64,000 nucleotides of DNA, from assembly GCA_013248845.1 (NCBI GenBank), contig WSQC01000011.1, positions 496,001-560,000 of the forward strand. The letters run 5' to 3'. This DNA comes from Passalora sequoiae (taxonomy: Eukaryota; Ascomycota; Dothideomycetes; Mycosphaerellales; Mycosphaerellaceae). Shown piece after piece: positions 1-11,778 of this stretch (its first letter is position 1; every line of letters begins with the position of its first letter). The translations under genes and the position numbers were made by a program. Below the pieces are notes generated by a model. It searched no databases, was not told where the DNA came from, and saw nothing but the letters and a program-made list of their open reading frames with translations.

Positions 1-45
1 ACAACAAGAACGTTCGCATTGGCTCGGAAGTGTGCTGTGATTTGA

Positions 46-321
46 CGTCCCAAAGAACTCCACTTCATCCAGCTTCCAAAGCTCGAGCGCAGAAGCTTGC
101 CGTGGATCAAGGTCCAGCTCGGCGAATCACACTACCGCCCTCACCCACGAGTCCCTGCACACTCATGGCTAGCGTTCAAAAACGAATTGTTTATGCACAA
201 ATGCCGGTATCTTCTGTATATGCCATACAACAATTTATCTGTAATTGTACGAAGACATGTATTCCGTATATGCGGCAATGAATTCACCATGAAAGAGTCC
301 ACATGGTGTAGAACAAGCTGA
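46..321 (+). CDS. Possible 3' end of a gene entering from the left edge
   Basis: An open frame runs from just after a stop at 43-45 to a TGA at 319-321. The lower part reads like a real protein end, rich in aromatic and basic residues (for example LPWIKVQL, followed by a MHKCRYLLYMPYNN stretch), and loosely resembles the small F-box/2EXR-type proteins seen elsewhere in the window. There is no good start; any upstream exon would lie outside the window. I do not recognise the family and the call is weak. Confidence 0.22.
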   Translation, partial: RPKELHFIQLPKLERRSLPWIKVQLGESHYRPHPRVPAHSWLAFKNELFMHKCRYLLYMPYNNLSVIVRRHVFRICGNEFTMKESTWCRTS

Positions 322-906
322 CTCGGACTTCGCCGGGTGCCAGCCGTTGTCATTCCCGTAGTACCTTCCACGGTTGGAAGCAGCTGGAGCCAGCAGCTTC
401 CGCAAAGCTTGTTGTTTGTGAAGAGCCAAGGAAGGAACAATCTTCAAGAAGGCAACAACACGATAACGTCAGAATCATCGACGACGCCGTACAGGTACAT
501 GTATCTGCCTTCCAGCACGAGGCACGCTCTCGGTCGATGGCCGCCGATATGAGAATACGAATGGAGATGACACGCTAAGATACTTATTTGATCAAATATC
601 GTAAAAAGTGGAAACGATATTGGTGACAAAGTCTTCGCAATTTTCTAATGAATATTGATTGGTACACACGATGTCCTCCTAACGCCGGAACGCCTAGGTG
701 TGATCGGCAGACGATCCCTGTTCCTCCTCTTCTTCCTCGCCGCACTTACACTCAGTCACGGCTTGCTCACAAAGCTCACGATACATCGACAAACTCTCGA
801 GTCGTGGCGATGGTCCCACCCGCACCACTTGTACCTTGGATTGAGCTCAAACCAGCGCTCACGTGGCTTGTCCGTGTACTCCTTGCTGCCATCCGGTCTG
901 ATGATA
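322..906. other. Intergenic, nothing recognised
   Basis: Only short overlapping open frames on both strands, none with a convincing start, splice pattern or protein motif. The right part is the 3' flank of the minus-strand 2EXR-like gene. Confidence 0.5.
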
Positions 907-1359
907 CTAGCCATGATTGACGGCTCGCATGAAGGGCAATACCCGGAATATCCAATTGTATCCCCGAGTCGGCGTTGCAGCGTCGTCGTAGTCCCGCAAG
1001 GCAGGCATCAGTGTGCCATCCTGGCGCTCCACTGGCTTGTGCTCGCGGCTTGCAAAGTCGATCTTGATGTGGATAACGCGCCTGCGTTGTGCCAGTGACA
1101 TGCTTTCCATGGTTGTCACGCATTCCCAGCTGCTGTTGCAAACCGAGGTGACAGGCGTCTGCTTATACATCGCGGTTGCCTCATGCTGGATCTGTCTGTT
1201 GACAAGGTAGAGCTGGGGCAAGTGATCATCGTACGTGGTCATGTGGACTTCGCTGAAATCATCTTCGTAGATCCGGGTGCGGATCTCGGCTGGGAAGTAT
1301 TTGAGGAAGGTCCTGCCCTGTTGCGCTCCCTGAAGCGCTTGCTGTGGAATGTCAGCCAT
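907..1359 (-). CDS. Small 2EXR/F-box-like protein
   Basis: A single-exon 150-residue frame with an ATG start. Residues about 17-36 hold a FLKYFPAEIRTRIYE-like element, followed near residues 48-68 by LPQLYLVNRQIQHEA. This is the layout of fungal 2EXR/F-box-like proteins: a hydrophobic P-x-E-I-R-x-x-I-Y motif, then a 'L..vNRqi..Ea' motif. Such proteins are expanded in Dothideomycetes and mostly have no assigned function; a role as ubiquitin-ligase adaptors is only a guess from the F-box likeness. The protein is shorter than usual for the family (often 200-300 residues), so a 3' exon could be missing, although no donor near the end is compelling. Confidence 0.6.
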   Translation of the reverse strand: MADIPQQALQGAQQGRTFLKYFPAEIRTRIYEDDFSEVHMTTYDDHLPQLYLVNRQIQHEATAMYKQTPVTSVCNSSWECVTTMESMSLAQRRRVIHIKIDFASREHKPVERQDGTLMPALRDYDDAATPTRGYNWIFRVLPFMRAVNHG

Positions 1360-1959
1360 GTTGACTTTTCTCCTGGTTTTTGTGGTGACTCAACTTGTGC
1401 TCTTGGTGGTGTTTGGATTGTAAGTGCTTGATGTGGGCGTGTGCTGGAACGTCGTGAACAAATGTGAAGATTGTAGCAGGCCTGTCGAGTACTGACTTAC
1501 ACAAGACGACCCTCTCTTTGATGATGATCAAATTTCACCAGCCCAGACAGAGACTGCTGTGCCTAAAAAGCCGCTGTGCACATGTGCTTTGTAGCATAGC
1601 GTGCTGTTCCTTATTGGAAACAAAAACGTCGCAAGCGAGTAAGCCATTGTGGGTAGATTGCTTTGTGAGCTTGAGATAGTAGTAGTACAAAGCATCGTTA
1701 CTCACCGAGGACATTGAGCACCTAACGAGAGGACGATGTCGGAAGCTTGGAGAAGATATTGGCTCTTGTTGCCACAGGCGCTTTATCAACTCGTGCTAGG
1801 AGACAAAGCATGGTTCGATGGGCAGCGAATGCCGTGGATGACAGCAGATTGGTCGCGGCACAGTCCAGTACTTGCCCTTTAGGGCATGGAGCATATCACC
1901 AGCGGGATCAAGTGATCAACAGATGCTCAAAGTGCTACAATGGAGCATGATTGCCAAGC
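1360..1959. other. Intergenic, nothing recognised
   Basis: This stretch lies between the 2EXR-like gene start and the F-box gene stop, both on the minus strand. It should carry the promoter of the 2EXR-like gene. I see no further gene or repeat. Confidence 0.5.
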
Positions 1960-3030
1960 TTAGCCAACAGCTTCCATCGGCTTCAGCCTTCGCTCCTGAC
2001 TCCCATGTACTGCCGCGACACTTCCATCTGTTGCTCTAGTAACAGTGTACTTCAGCCAGTCCGTGATCCAGAACTCTTCCAACCTCGAGCAGGCCGCAAA
2101 CACTACCATGGCAGTGCTCTGGCACACCTGCTGCCTGTTCTCGAGCAACCGTGCTTTGAGTGCCTGTCCTTGTGGTCCCCAGTACGCATTACCGCACCTC
2201 GGTCCTGGTTTATGGCCCGGTATTCTCAATTCCGCGATTGATGGCACTACAAGGAACCTCAAATCTGGCCATGCTCCGATGACAGGCACCATATCTAGGA
2301 ACCCTTCCGCACCCTGAAGACCTGCAGTGGTAATCTGGATAGCCAGACCTTGGAGTTTAGGCGCAGCTTGGTTGACAGCTTTGAGACTTGCGACACTCCA
2401 CTCTGCTTTGGCCTCGAAAAAGCTCAACTTCGGAGCTGCTGATACGGAGTCGGTGAAATCTTGCGGGTCATGTCTTCCCGACATAGCAATGCTTAGCTTC
2501 TCAAGATTAGGGCACATTGGTACGAGCCAGTTCATGTAAGCGCCCAAGGCCAGCGTTCTCACGCCTGGTAACTTCACGTTTTCAGCCTCAAACGTCGTCT
2601 GCAGCAAGGGAACAGTATGCTCAGGAACGGTCACTGAGAGCGCATGCAGTTTTGAAAGCCTCTGCAGGAGTCTAGCGAGTTCTACAGCGAGCGGTTCGTC
2701 AATTTGAGGGCTTGCTGTGTTGCGATGGTGCACATATATGTCGATCGTGAAATGCTGAATGTGCTGGGTCGGCGGTGGATGTTCTAAAGCTGAGCGGACT
2801 GTATCCCAGGTCCAGTGACCTCGTCCGAGTTTGACGTTGCGGAACAGAGCAGGCATAGTCAGGTCTCGTAGCCGTCTGCATGTCGACGAGAAAGCTGCTA
2901 GGCCTTCTAATGGCGTAGGGTCGTGGTGTCGCAATGTTCCATCTGGTACATGATATGTTCTCGTTCGAAGCACATCGCAGATGATGAGCAGAATGTCATC
3001 GTTCAGATGAAAAATTGATGATCTCGACAT
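1960..3030 (-). CDS. F-box protein
   Basis: A single-exon 356-residue protein starting at an ATG. The N-terminus (residues about 6-60) carries an F-box-like segment: L-N-D-D-I-L-L-I-I-C-D-V-L, then a loop, then LAAFSSTCRRLRDLTMPALFRNV, the usual 'S.tCR.lr.l..p.Lf..v' ending. F-box proteins recruit substrates to SCF ubiquitin ligases through Skp1. The rest is leucine-rich and irregular (for example SKLHALSVTVPEH, MCPNLEKLSIAM), as in fungal F-box proteins with degenerate leucine-rich repeats. The substrate cannot be inferred. The 800 bases upstream are free of clear genes and should hold the promoter. Confidence 0.8.
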   Translation of the reverse strand: MSRSSIFHLNDDILLIICDVLRTRTYHVPDGTLRHHDPTPLEGLAAFSSTCRRLRDLTMPALFRNVKLGRGHWTWDTVRSALEHPPPTQHIQHFTIDIYVHHRNTASPQIDEPLAVELARLLQRLSKLHALSVTVPEHTVPLLQTTFEAENVKLPGVRTLALGAYMNWLVPMCPNLEKLSIAMSGRHDPQDFTDSVSAAPKLSFFEAKAEWSVASLKAVNQAAPKLQGLAIQITTAGLQGAEGFLDMVPVIGAWPDLRFLVVPSIAELRIPGHKPGPRCGNAYWGPQGQALKARLLENRQQVCQSTAMVVFAACSRLEEFWITDWLKYTVTRATDGSVAAVHGSQERRLKPMEAVG

Positions 3031-3831
3031 GATCGTGTCTGGTGGTTTGCCGTTGGGTCACATCATGTGAAGTAGCGATGGATGCCTAGTAGAGTGACAC
3101 AACCTGGCGGGACGGGCCACAGCATTCGGATCCTTCAAGTTCGAAAATTCGAGTGCATGCACTACTATCTCATCATCTGCGCAGGTGGTGCTTATATGTA
3201 TCTTCCCCATTTCAGAGAAGTATCGTCAAGGCGTACACCTGAGGCACACAACGTCAATGCAGAGCGCATTTGGACGAGAGTGGACTGAAGAGTGGTCATT
3301 CCGACTTTCTCCGAGCCGCAGCACGGGACGCGCCCTCCTCACCGCGTGAGCAAATGTCCAACAGTCCTCGAACGGCGCATGTTACCCAAGTGGCTTGCTC
3401 GTCAAGGGTGACCATACGACATCTACTGGGCATATCGGCTTCATCGTCAAGCTTATCATTCTGTCCAGACAAAGAGGCTTCCCAGACAAGTTGTTCGACG
3501 TCAGTGAGATCGGCTGACTGCGAATTTTCCCGACCTGCCATTCTTATCGGTCACAGCAATGTCTCGCATGAAGTCGAAGGGTGGCGCTCACGCACTAGAC
3601 ATCGAGAAGTGAGCAGAAGAGCATTGTCTCACGGGAGTAAGCGACATGTGAAAGAAGCACAATGCCGCTAATCTAATTTAAGTTCTAGCGCGCTTTTCCG
3701 GTTACAAGGTCTCCAACCGAAGAAGGACCCTCGGCTACCCGTGTATGAAAGTACCTCATAGCTGACCTGTTCAGTCCTCGCCATTAACCGTTGCGAGGCG
3801 TACGATTCTATGGTCCCACAACGACTTCACC
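3031..3831. other. Divergent promoter region with one doubtful small ORF
   Basis: The region separates the F-box gene (minus) from the one-TM protein gene (plus) and should hold both promoters. The plus-strand start sits in a favourable context (TTCACCATGG). The only open frame worth noting is the minus-strand ORF at 3296-3541, listed separately. Confidence 0.5.
3296..3541 (-). CDS. Doubtful small ORF, 81 residues
   Basis: An ATG-started frame whose composition is protein-like: acidic and polar at the start, basic and alanine-rich at the end. There is no signal peptide, membrane segment or family match I can name. A plus-strand ORF overlaps it, and it lies inside what should be a divergent promoter, so it may be noise. 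Confidence 0.22.
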   Translation of the reverse strand: MAGRENSQSADLTDVEQLVWEASLSGQNDKLDDEADMPSRCRMVTLDEQATWVTCAVRGLLDICSRGEEGASRAAARRKSE

Positions 3832-4608
3832 ATGGAGCAACTACAATATCAGCTCCAACCGCGCCTCAACGCGCTCACCAAGTTCCTACAAGATAAACTC
3901 CCAGCAGACCGCAACCAACGCCTACTATTATTTGGAAGCTTCGGAACAGTTACCGCAGCAGTCCTCTTCCCACTCGCCTACCACTACTACCTAGGCCGCA
4001 CAATCACCCACACATACCCCTCGGCCTCCTCCCGCTACGCCTCGCAAGAATGCGGCGAAATCAGCTCTTTCCCCCCAGACTTCATCGAAAACTACAAACA
4101 ATACAACTCGACCCATGACAAAGTCGTCAAACACATGCCCAACTTCGCCTGCACACTAAGCCCCAAGCACGAACGCCTCTTCACCGAAGTCGTAAAACAA
4201 AATATGCTAATTTTCTCCCGCACGCCCCAAGCCCTCATTTTCTGGTTCAGCATGGGCCCGGACCAGAGGAGAACCTTCACCAAAGAGTACATCGATAGCC
4301 TGAAATTCCACGAAGGCGATGTAGTCTGTGGGATTTATCAAGTTGTGAAGCGGACCGATCTGCGGATCGAATTCGCGATGTTGCCACCGAAGCATTTGGA
4401 GTCGCTTTCAGGACTCAAGGTCATTAGTTGGAGACCACGTGGCGAAGGGTCTGTACTAGTCAGTGAGACCGTGCATTGGGTCAGGAAGGATACGGGCGTG
4501 GTCTTGCCGCTGACGAGATGGGGGCCGTGGTTGTTGCATTCAATTACTAGCAGGTATCTCATTTTGGCTAGCGCGAAGCATATGCAGCAGGTCGTGGATG
4601 AGGTATAG
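3832..4608 (+). CDS. Conserved one-TM protein of unknown function
   Basis: A single-exon 258-residue protein; the ATG lies in a strong fungal start context. A hydrophobic segment at residues about 31-54 (LLLFGSFGTVTAAVLFPLAYHYYL) is likely an N-terminal membrane anchor, leaving a soluble domain of about 200 residues. That domain has a run of beta-like strands near the C-terminus (GSVLVSETVHWV, GVVLPLTRW), so a lipid-binding or START-like fold is conceivable, but I do not recognise the family and assign no function. Codon use is C-rich at third positions in the first half. The gene is convergent with the PTH11-like receptor gene; only 149 bases separate the two stops. Confidence 0.7.
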   Translation: MEQLQYQLQPRLNALTKFLQDKLPADRNQRLLLFGSFGTVTAAVLFPLAYHYYLGRTITHTYPSASSRYASQECGEISSFPPDFIENYKQYNSTHDKVVKHMPNFACTLSPKHERLFTEVVKQNMLIFSRTPQALIFWFSMGPDQRRTFTKEYIDSLKFHEGDVVCGIYQVVKRTDLRIEFAMLPPKHLESLSGLKVISWRPRGEGSVLVSETVHWVRKDTGVVLPLTRWGPWLLHSITSRYLILASAKHMQQVVDEV

Positions 4609-4757
4609 GGTGAAAGTGCTAGCAATGACTGAACAGAGTGCCAATGAGGAGACACGGCTGAGATTCTCGTATCCAGAAATGATCGAGACAAATACTGATA
4701 CATTTGTGCTACTGTACATATCGACCTTTTGTATTTTCATCGTTGTGTGCCATCACT

Positions 4758-6715
4758 TCATCGGTCATCCTGATTTAGATCGTCCAGTCTCGAGCCTCTT
4801 GTAGCCTGCCCATCTCCGCCACTGTCAACGTGTACTTCTTCGAGGTTGTACATACAACGATGAGCTCCTGCGTTCCGCGATGAGACACCAGGCATGGCAT
4901 ACCTCTCTTGCGGCACATCCTTGAGTGTAACATGATGGACCACATCACGCTCATCGCGATATACGAACTTGGTCTCCGAAGGTGTCGTTGGCGGGTTGTG
5001 ACTGATCTCAACTGTATTCTGCTGTCCCGCTGAACGATGCTGGTGCACCAAGGCAGATTCCGGCTTGGCAATGCTCACTGGCGACGATGTGCTCGATAAG
5101 TCGTCGTTATCCATCACTGCTCTTGGAGCTCGAATCGATCTGTGGTCCTGTGACTCATGTACGGTTCTTGCCTCACTCTCAACTTTGAATCGGCCATCGA
5201 CTTCACCCTGTGCTAGCGCTAGCTCGAATTCCGTTGTGTCTGCCCCGCTGACATCTGTCGGAGACTCAATTTGTGTGCCGCCCTCAAGATCTGTGGCAGA
5301 ATGATAGTATTTTCCATCGTCATAGTGTTTGCCATACTGGCGGGAGTTTGCTGATACTGACGTTTTCGGGGTAAGGCTGCTGAGCATTTTCTGCTTGGCG
5401 ACGTGGCTGGTTCTAGTCGTGAGTGGCTCTCCGTGATACCAACGATAGCACCTTTGTGCGAGACCAGCAGAGGCTGGCATACAGCAGCAAACAATGCTCA
5501 AGTTGATCTCGGTGATGCTCCACATACTGATAGGTAGATAATCCCAGGTCGGATTCAGCTTCGAGTTAAAGCGGACCAGATATTTCAAGCGTACGATGGT
5601 GCAAGTCGTGACTAGGAAGCCGATTAGGAACACAAAACAGACCCCGACCTTGCGTTGCCAAGCGATTTTCAGCTTGAGGAGACTGTGAATCGGAAGGAAG
5701 AAGGTCATCACATCGAAGCACACGCTGAGGGCTCCAAAGGTATAGGTCAGAGCTGATAGATCGAGGCATCGGCCCTGCTCGCCTGTAATAGAGCCCCACA
5801 GGGATGACACTGGCACGCACTACATAAGTGCTGTCAGCACAAAATATCGATGACAAGGCACTGACTTTGGCGTACCTGGAAAATGAGCCCGAAGTCGAAC
5901 ACTACCATAGTGAGTATCAAAACGCCGATAGTCGTCCAGCTCGCTATTCTGAAGGCTTTCGTGATACGGTCGACCGACCAGATACCTAATTTCGTCAGCT
6001 TCAGAAGCTTCTTTTGAGCTGAAACAAATTACGTACGGAGATAGAGCAGCACGATAGCTATCTTGGTAGTCATGATCACTGTATTGTATAGAATCTCGCT
6101 GACGTACGTCCACTGACACTTGGTTAGCACAAGAAGTCATCTACTGCAGAGTCTGCGCACCTTGAAGTAGTATATGATGTCGTGTACGGTCAATCGATAT
6201 GCGTCCAGCCCAGAGCCGTAGTGTATTGTCGCTTCTGTAGCAACATCGACAACCAGGACCATAGTGTATGAGATGAGAACAATATGGTCATCCCACCCGA
6301 CTCCCGTCCCGTGCAGCAACGGTAGGCGTGAGAGGATGCGGGACATCATGAATAGCGTCGCCACACTGAATAAAGCCCAGGTGACTCCTCGGTGCAGTGA
6401 CTGCTTGCTTCGAAAGGGATAGTCACACGTCTCTGCTTGATATCGATGTGCTGCTATCACATCTACTGGAAGCTTGCAGCTGGCCCCAAGACAGGCTTCG
6501 AATACCGCTATAACATTGTCGTCCAAGCAAAAGCAGGAAACTTCCGATGCGTTGCACTCGTTCGCCGAAGTCGATGTGTCCACGCAGTGCCGGCCGCACG
6601 ATGGCAGAGCATCGTAAGCCGTCCTATTGAATGTGCTGACTTCGTGGGTGCTGGTGGCTGCGCACTCCAGCACCAGCACTCCCACCAGGGATAGAGCTAT
6701 GGGAGCAGGCATCAT
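4758..6715 (-). CDS. CFEM-domain PTH11-type G-protein-coupled receptor
   Basis: Exons 6715-6161, 6112-6037, 5985-5876 and 5819-4758, joined by introns of 48, 51 and 56 bases, give 600 residues. The first intron has a textbook TGCTAAC branch point. Residues 1-20 form a signal peptide. Residues about 35-100 are a CFEM domain with eight cysteines (40, 44, 54, 61, 63, 75, 80, 97). Residues about 108-375 form the seven-helix fungal rhodopsin-like domain, with the typical GWDDHIVL after the second helix and GRCLDLSALTYTFGALSVCFDV later. The C-terminal tail of about 220 residues is hydrophilic and Ser/Thr-rich. PTH11 of the rice blast fungus is a plasma-membrane receptor needed to sense the plant surface; many paralogues have unknown ligands, so a role in surface sensing is only inferred here. 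All splice joins keep frame. Confidence 0.88.
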
Positions 6716-8120
6716 TGTAAGCGATCAACGTCGGATGGCACTGCGATAAGTGGGAGTGCTGTGGTCCTCCCTGTCACTGTCTCGAACAGAAACCGAGCGG
6801 CCGCCGCTAGGCATTTGGTATCCTCGAAGACATCGAACAGTGCCTTGCAGATAGCTACGGGAGTGCTGCTTGCTTTTCAAGTGAAGCTGAGTTCTAGTAC
6901 TGCTGCGTTCAGTGTACGTCATTGGACATCAGCTACATCGAATGTGCTGTTCGCTTGGTGGTCAGTGTGACGTGCGCAGGACAGTTCGTTTGAGGTGATT
7001 GATAAAGCCAGGCACGGTATCACAATTTGTGGTTGTGTGACGAGGTCAAATTGACCAATGATGCTGACGGTCGAGACTAACAACTCTAGTTGCACAAGGA
7101 TGCAGCTGCCTATGCCTGTCGATCAGACTGACGAGGATTCCGGGCGAAATGCCGCTGCGCACATCTTCAGACATATATTGTGTGCCTAGCGTGCACCTAA
7201 TGATTATGGTATGTGTCCTAGATGTTTCCCCGCGAAGTGCACTCGAAGCTCGTGGAGGATGTCGCAATAACGGCTGGTTGGCCATCCCAGCTGTTGGGCA
7301 CATGACTCGAAGGGCGGTCGAAGTCATTTCGGAAGTCTAAGCTTGGCAAGGCGAACATTAGCTTGCATATCCGTAGATTCCAACGACGAAACGACTCGAA
7401 GTATTGTGGTACAGCTGCCCAAGCTGGAAGATGTGGTGTGAACTTATGCGCAACCGATCATCCAGAACAAAGTATCGAAGTGTATCAATACAATCATGAT
7501 CGCTCGCTTACTTGGTCGCCAGAGTGAAGCGCAAATGCAGTCTTAAGGCGATTCTCTATCAAGACTGGGAGCCCGCAATATATCCAGACGACTCTGGAAG
7601 AATGTGGACAAGTAAGCCACTCTTGCACGGTGGGCGAGCATCTTGGGCTGTCGATGTCGCTCATGCTCAAGCCCAAGCAACCACTATCCAGACTTCGTAG
7701 CCCCGTGCCACAATGGTTTGATGGATGTACACCGTCTGCAAATTAGGCCACCTTGCTTGTGGACAAACACGAGATGTCGAGACTTGCAAGGCGTCCTCGT
7801 GTCGTATCTGGCCACTGACGCCTTGTTTCAGCACCGGACTGCTGTTTGGGGTGGCTATATCGTCTGGCTGTCGGCGGTGATGTATCATGAAGCTATCGTG
7901 GTGGATAATGCAAGTAATTTTGATCTTCGGCACCGCTGGTATCAACAGTGGGGCTGTGGCTGCTCATTGTAGGCTCACGGATTGATGTTGAGACGACCTA
8001 GTGTGTGGACGTTGCAACCCGAGGCAAAACCTTGAGCCAACCGAGCACTGCTTTGCCAGCCGGCGACCACAATGACGCCAGCACATCTTTCCCAAGTAAC
8101 ATGAGATCCGCTCACAAATT
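6716..8120. other. Intergenic, 1.4 kb, nothing recognised
   Basis: This stretch lies between the receptor start and the transporter stop, both on the minus strand. Only short frames, mostly with non-ATG starts, occur on either strand. I found no motif, repeat or splice series that makes a gene. It should contain the receptor promoter. Confidence 0.45.
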
Positions 8121-10268
8121 TCATCCTGTATCGTACGGCGACGCACTACGTGTGATGTAGACCTCGCCGATCAGGACGGCGGAGCCTACCGCCATCGTGA
8201 TCGCAATGATCGGCAGGTTGATGCGAGCAAAGTCCAAGCTGCGGACATGAATGTGCTTACGCGACAGTATGTCCCGCCATAGCAAGCCAGCAAGAGAAGC
8301 GCTAAAGGCAGTGCTGAAAGCGCCGTAATTGACGCCAATTGCCATGCTGTATACTGTCGCCCAGAATGTGCGTTGACTGATAGCTGTTCCATTGTTTCGA
8401 TGGATGTCAACCCAAGCCTGTACGACGCGACAGAGCAGGATCGTAGTGCCAATATTTGTGCCCGCAAAATTGCAGAGGATGACAGCGAGGAATGCCATTC
8501 CTCCGACAGCACCGACAGTGCCTGTCTTGTCGACCCAGTGATCCCAGCCATGAGCGAAGACGGCTACCCAGCCTTTTGTGACTAGTGCCTGGACCAAGAC
8601 AAACATGGACAGCGCAAAAGGTACAAGTTTGAAAGGCAGATGAGTAAGCACCGTCATGACTGTGGGAAAGGTCTCTTGAAGCCATTGGTAAGTGTCTGCC
8701 ATAAGTGTCTGAGCAGTCCTTGGCACACGTACTGGCGAGCGAGCGTTCTTATCGTCAGACTCCTGTTTTCGCCAGGGCATTGCATTGTCGGTATGTGCCT
8801 TGATCGGCGTGACATCGGTGCCAGATCCACACTGATCAGCTGGATAGGACTTCTCGTTCACATTGAATGTATGCATACTGTATTCGCCAGGTCTTTGTCC
8901 ATCTATGCTTGGATGCTCCTCACTCGACCGTGTTGCCGCTGTGGCACTAGCCTTCTTTGGTGAACCAGGGCGAAGAGTATGTTCCTCAGCACGTTCTGCT
9001 CGAGCACGGGCGATGTCCTCTCGGCCCTTTCGCGCAGTCTCGCGAGTCTCGTGACGTTTCAGCCATCCAAGAGTCAAATCGAAGCAAAACATCACGAATG
9101 CTGCAGGCAAAGTGATCCAGAAGACTGGGTGCTCACTCCCGTTGGCGCTAGAGGCATTGATTGCCAAGATTGTAATCAAAGTGGCCGCCATGATAAGTGC
9201 CCCACACCATGCGCCGCCTTTATCGAGGAAGGGATTCATGATTTCCTCGAGCGATGATATCCTGGCTTGTTCATCATTGATATGTTCGTCCAAGCCGGCA
9301 TCTCCACGTGCGTTTGGGATATTCGGGTTGACGGGTGCTCGCCTCCTCGCCTCTTCGGGCAGCTCATGGAGCTTTATGGACTTTGGTACCAAAGATTCGT
9401 GAGGGAACACAACCCAGAGCAGAAATGGGAACAGGACAATTGCAGTCACTACCACCGGCACAATTACATTGGCCGTATAGTGGATGAATTTGATCTCGAA
9501 GGCGCCGGAAAGTACCAGATTCGTAGGGTTAGACGACACTAGGATGGCAGACCCAATATTTGCCACCGAAAACTGCGCATATATCCAGGCCCGCGGATGC
9601 TGAATATTGCTCGACACCCTTGTCATATATGCCAGGAATGCTGTACCTGACAACACAACCGGGTCGTTGCCAACGAATGCTGTCAGACAGAAAAAGAATG
9701 TGTACAGGTAAAAGTACAACAAATGCCCGTTCTTGCCAGCCTTTTTCAATACAACGAACGCCAGATACCGGATTAGCCCGGAAGCATCAATCGAGATTGC
9801 GATGTATGCGAGGGTCAAGAAGAATACCATGATGTCGATCGGCGAGATGTTGTTCGCTCCGACTGTGCCGTCATGCACCTCTTGTCTTCCAATGGCTAAT
9901 ATGGCAAGCAGAAAGAGGTCGGCGATCAAGGGCGCAGTGACGAAATCCATTGGGAACATGAACTTTTTCCATGGAAGTCCTGCGAATGTCGAAACATTAT
10001 CGTTCAATTCTCTTTCCGAGCTCCGTTTGACTGAGATGATCCTGAAAGTGCCAGCTAAATTCAAGAAGCGTCTCCAGAGCGCCCAAGGTACATACAGCGG
10101 GATGCGAAAAGGGAAGAGCACGACGATATCTGCAAGAGGAGAAAATTGAATCAGCAGCCATGACCGGATAGATCATGTAGACTTACTGGTAATTACGAAT
10201 ATGATCAGTGTGATGATTGACCGCCAATCTCGAATTTGACTGGTATCCGAATCGTTGGTGACAGCCAT
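8121..10268 (-). CDS. ArsB/CitM-type (ion transporter superfamily) membrane transporter
   Basis: Two exons (10268-10187 and 10129-8121, intron 57 bases) give 696 residues. The long exon alone lacks an ATG; the short first exon supplies MAVTNDSDTS and the first hydrophobic segment. About 11-12 membrane segments are visible, split by a hydrophilic loop of roughly 150 residues (charged ARKGREDIARARAERAEEH region). Hallmarks of the ArsB/CitMHS/NhaD fold are the paired re-entrant motifs: FVGNDPVVLSGTAFLAY in the first half, with the following SSNPTNLVLSGAF, and NFAGTNIGTTILLCRVVQ in the second. Family members export arsenite or move citrate, sodium or silicate; the ligand here cannot be told. The equivalent fungal proteins are plasma- or vacuolar-membrane proteins. 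It has no neighbouring arsenate reductase or methyltransferase, so an arsenic function is not supported by context. Confidence 0.88.
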
Positions 10269-11414
10269 ATCGCCGGTCGCTGCCTACGCCGTGGTCCCTT
10301 GCGTATTCCCGCTGTTCGTTGGAAAAACATCAATGCAGTGTTCTTAGCACGCCATGATTGATAAATAGCAGAAAACGCGATCCTGTCAAGGTTGAAGGTC
10401 GTCGTCGCCCACAGAGCCAGAAGCAAAATGCACCTTGTTTCGCGCCGATGCTGTCGCGTGGCGCTTGTCCTCGCTGATTACAAGCAATCGATCGCGCTTT
10501 GAATAATCCTTTTGTCGACGACATTATCATAGTCGCGCATGCTGGCGCCGAGCAACGACAAAAGTTGACATCCGCGTCGGCATGAGATCACCACGGTGGA
10601 AGCGGCCCGGGCTCTTGGCGGCAATTATTGGTCGTGTCTCTCCACATCGAACTCCGAACGTCGCTCCGTTCAGGCACCTAGAAGACTTCGATAATACATT
10701 CGCTGATACGGTCGCCATTCTACTTTGGCGTACGAGATTGTCATTCATCGGTACAAAACACTGCTGAAAACGTCTGCCGCACGTCCGGGCACGCCAGGCC
10801 TCGCCTCCAGATCAGTATCCTCAAGCCCCGGCATGGACGATCCTAAGGTACAGTGCAGCTGTCTTGACTGGTCTTCTGTAAACAACCCAATAAGCAGTAG
10901 CATATTTTCACATGCAGTGCCGCCTAGTCATCATGCAGTTCGCCCTGTGACAGAAACTAACAATACTGGAGCATCATCCTTATCAAGAACTAATGTGATA
11001 ATGTATCGGGTGATCACTTCCCGTCATGAAGCAAACCTGGCCTCAATTTCAGACGCAGCCCAGCTGGTGAAGGGTCGACGTTGTCCACAGATGAAACATG
11101 CCACTCAGTGCCTGGCAATTCATCACTCTGGTCGCATTCGTCTGTCACGTTGGTATTCGTTATGCCAGCACTCTTGCCTGACCTCGCTAAATCCATATTG
11201 ATACGCCGACACAGGACCGGTAACACTTCAGCATCTGCGATGCAGGCTGTCTGCGCCTGGCCAGTCGGTGGGCAGTGTTGCCCTGGATCTCGTGTATTGT
11301 ACGTCAACATGGACCTCACTTTAGATTGTGCTGCTTGAGCAAGGCAAGGTCTTTATAGTGCTGTACCAGACACTATGTATTGATAGCAGCTTGTATCTTC
11401 GTTAATCATCTTGA
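10269..11414. other. Intergenic, 1.1 kb, nothing recognised
   Basis: Promoter side of the transporter. Several short frames occur on both strands with no family resemblance. No repeats beyond chance were seen. Confidence 0.45.
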
Positions 11415-11778
11415 ATGGCTTCGAAATGCGTGTCTGGCAGCTGTTTTGATTTCCCTGCTATGGCCGCTTTGCCCTGTATCGTTCTCGCAGCTGCATATGT
11501 CAATGGTCAGTAGTAATTCGACCCCGCCCCTTGCGATTTAGTTGATACATTTACAGGCGCTATTCACATAGACGGGTATGGTGCCTTACAATTGTGTGCC
11601 TTGGGCGTTCTGGCCGCGCCATTGACGGTCCGCCTGCCTCGTACGTATCTTGAGGATTCCGGGACGTAACACAATATTCTTCTGGTGCACCTTAGTGCTT
11701 GCTGATCACTATGTCCTCACCGCGGACATTTGGCTACATGACACACATTCACACGAGCTGCCGGTCTTCTTAGCTTGA
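11415..11778 (+). CDS. Possible three-exon small hydrophobic protein
   Basis: Exons 11415-11505, 11557-11640 and 11696-11778 keep frame across two short introns (51 and 55 bases) with GTCAGT/ACAG and GTACGT/TTAG borders, giving 85 residues. The product has two hydrophobic stretches (around AALPCIVLAAAYVNG and LCALGVLAAPLTV) and an acidic/His tail. It matches no family I know. The case rests only on the fit of the splice sites and the coherent hydrophobic reading. It could also be a remnant of a larger membrane protein. Confidence 0.32.

Noticed and set aside
9733..10149. 138-residue plus-strand frame
   Set aside because: Antisense shadow of the ion transporter gene.
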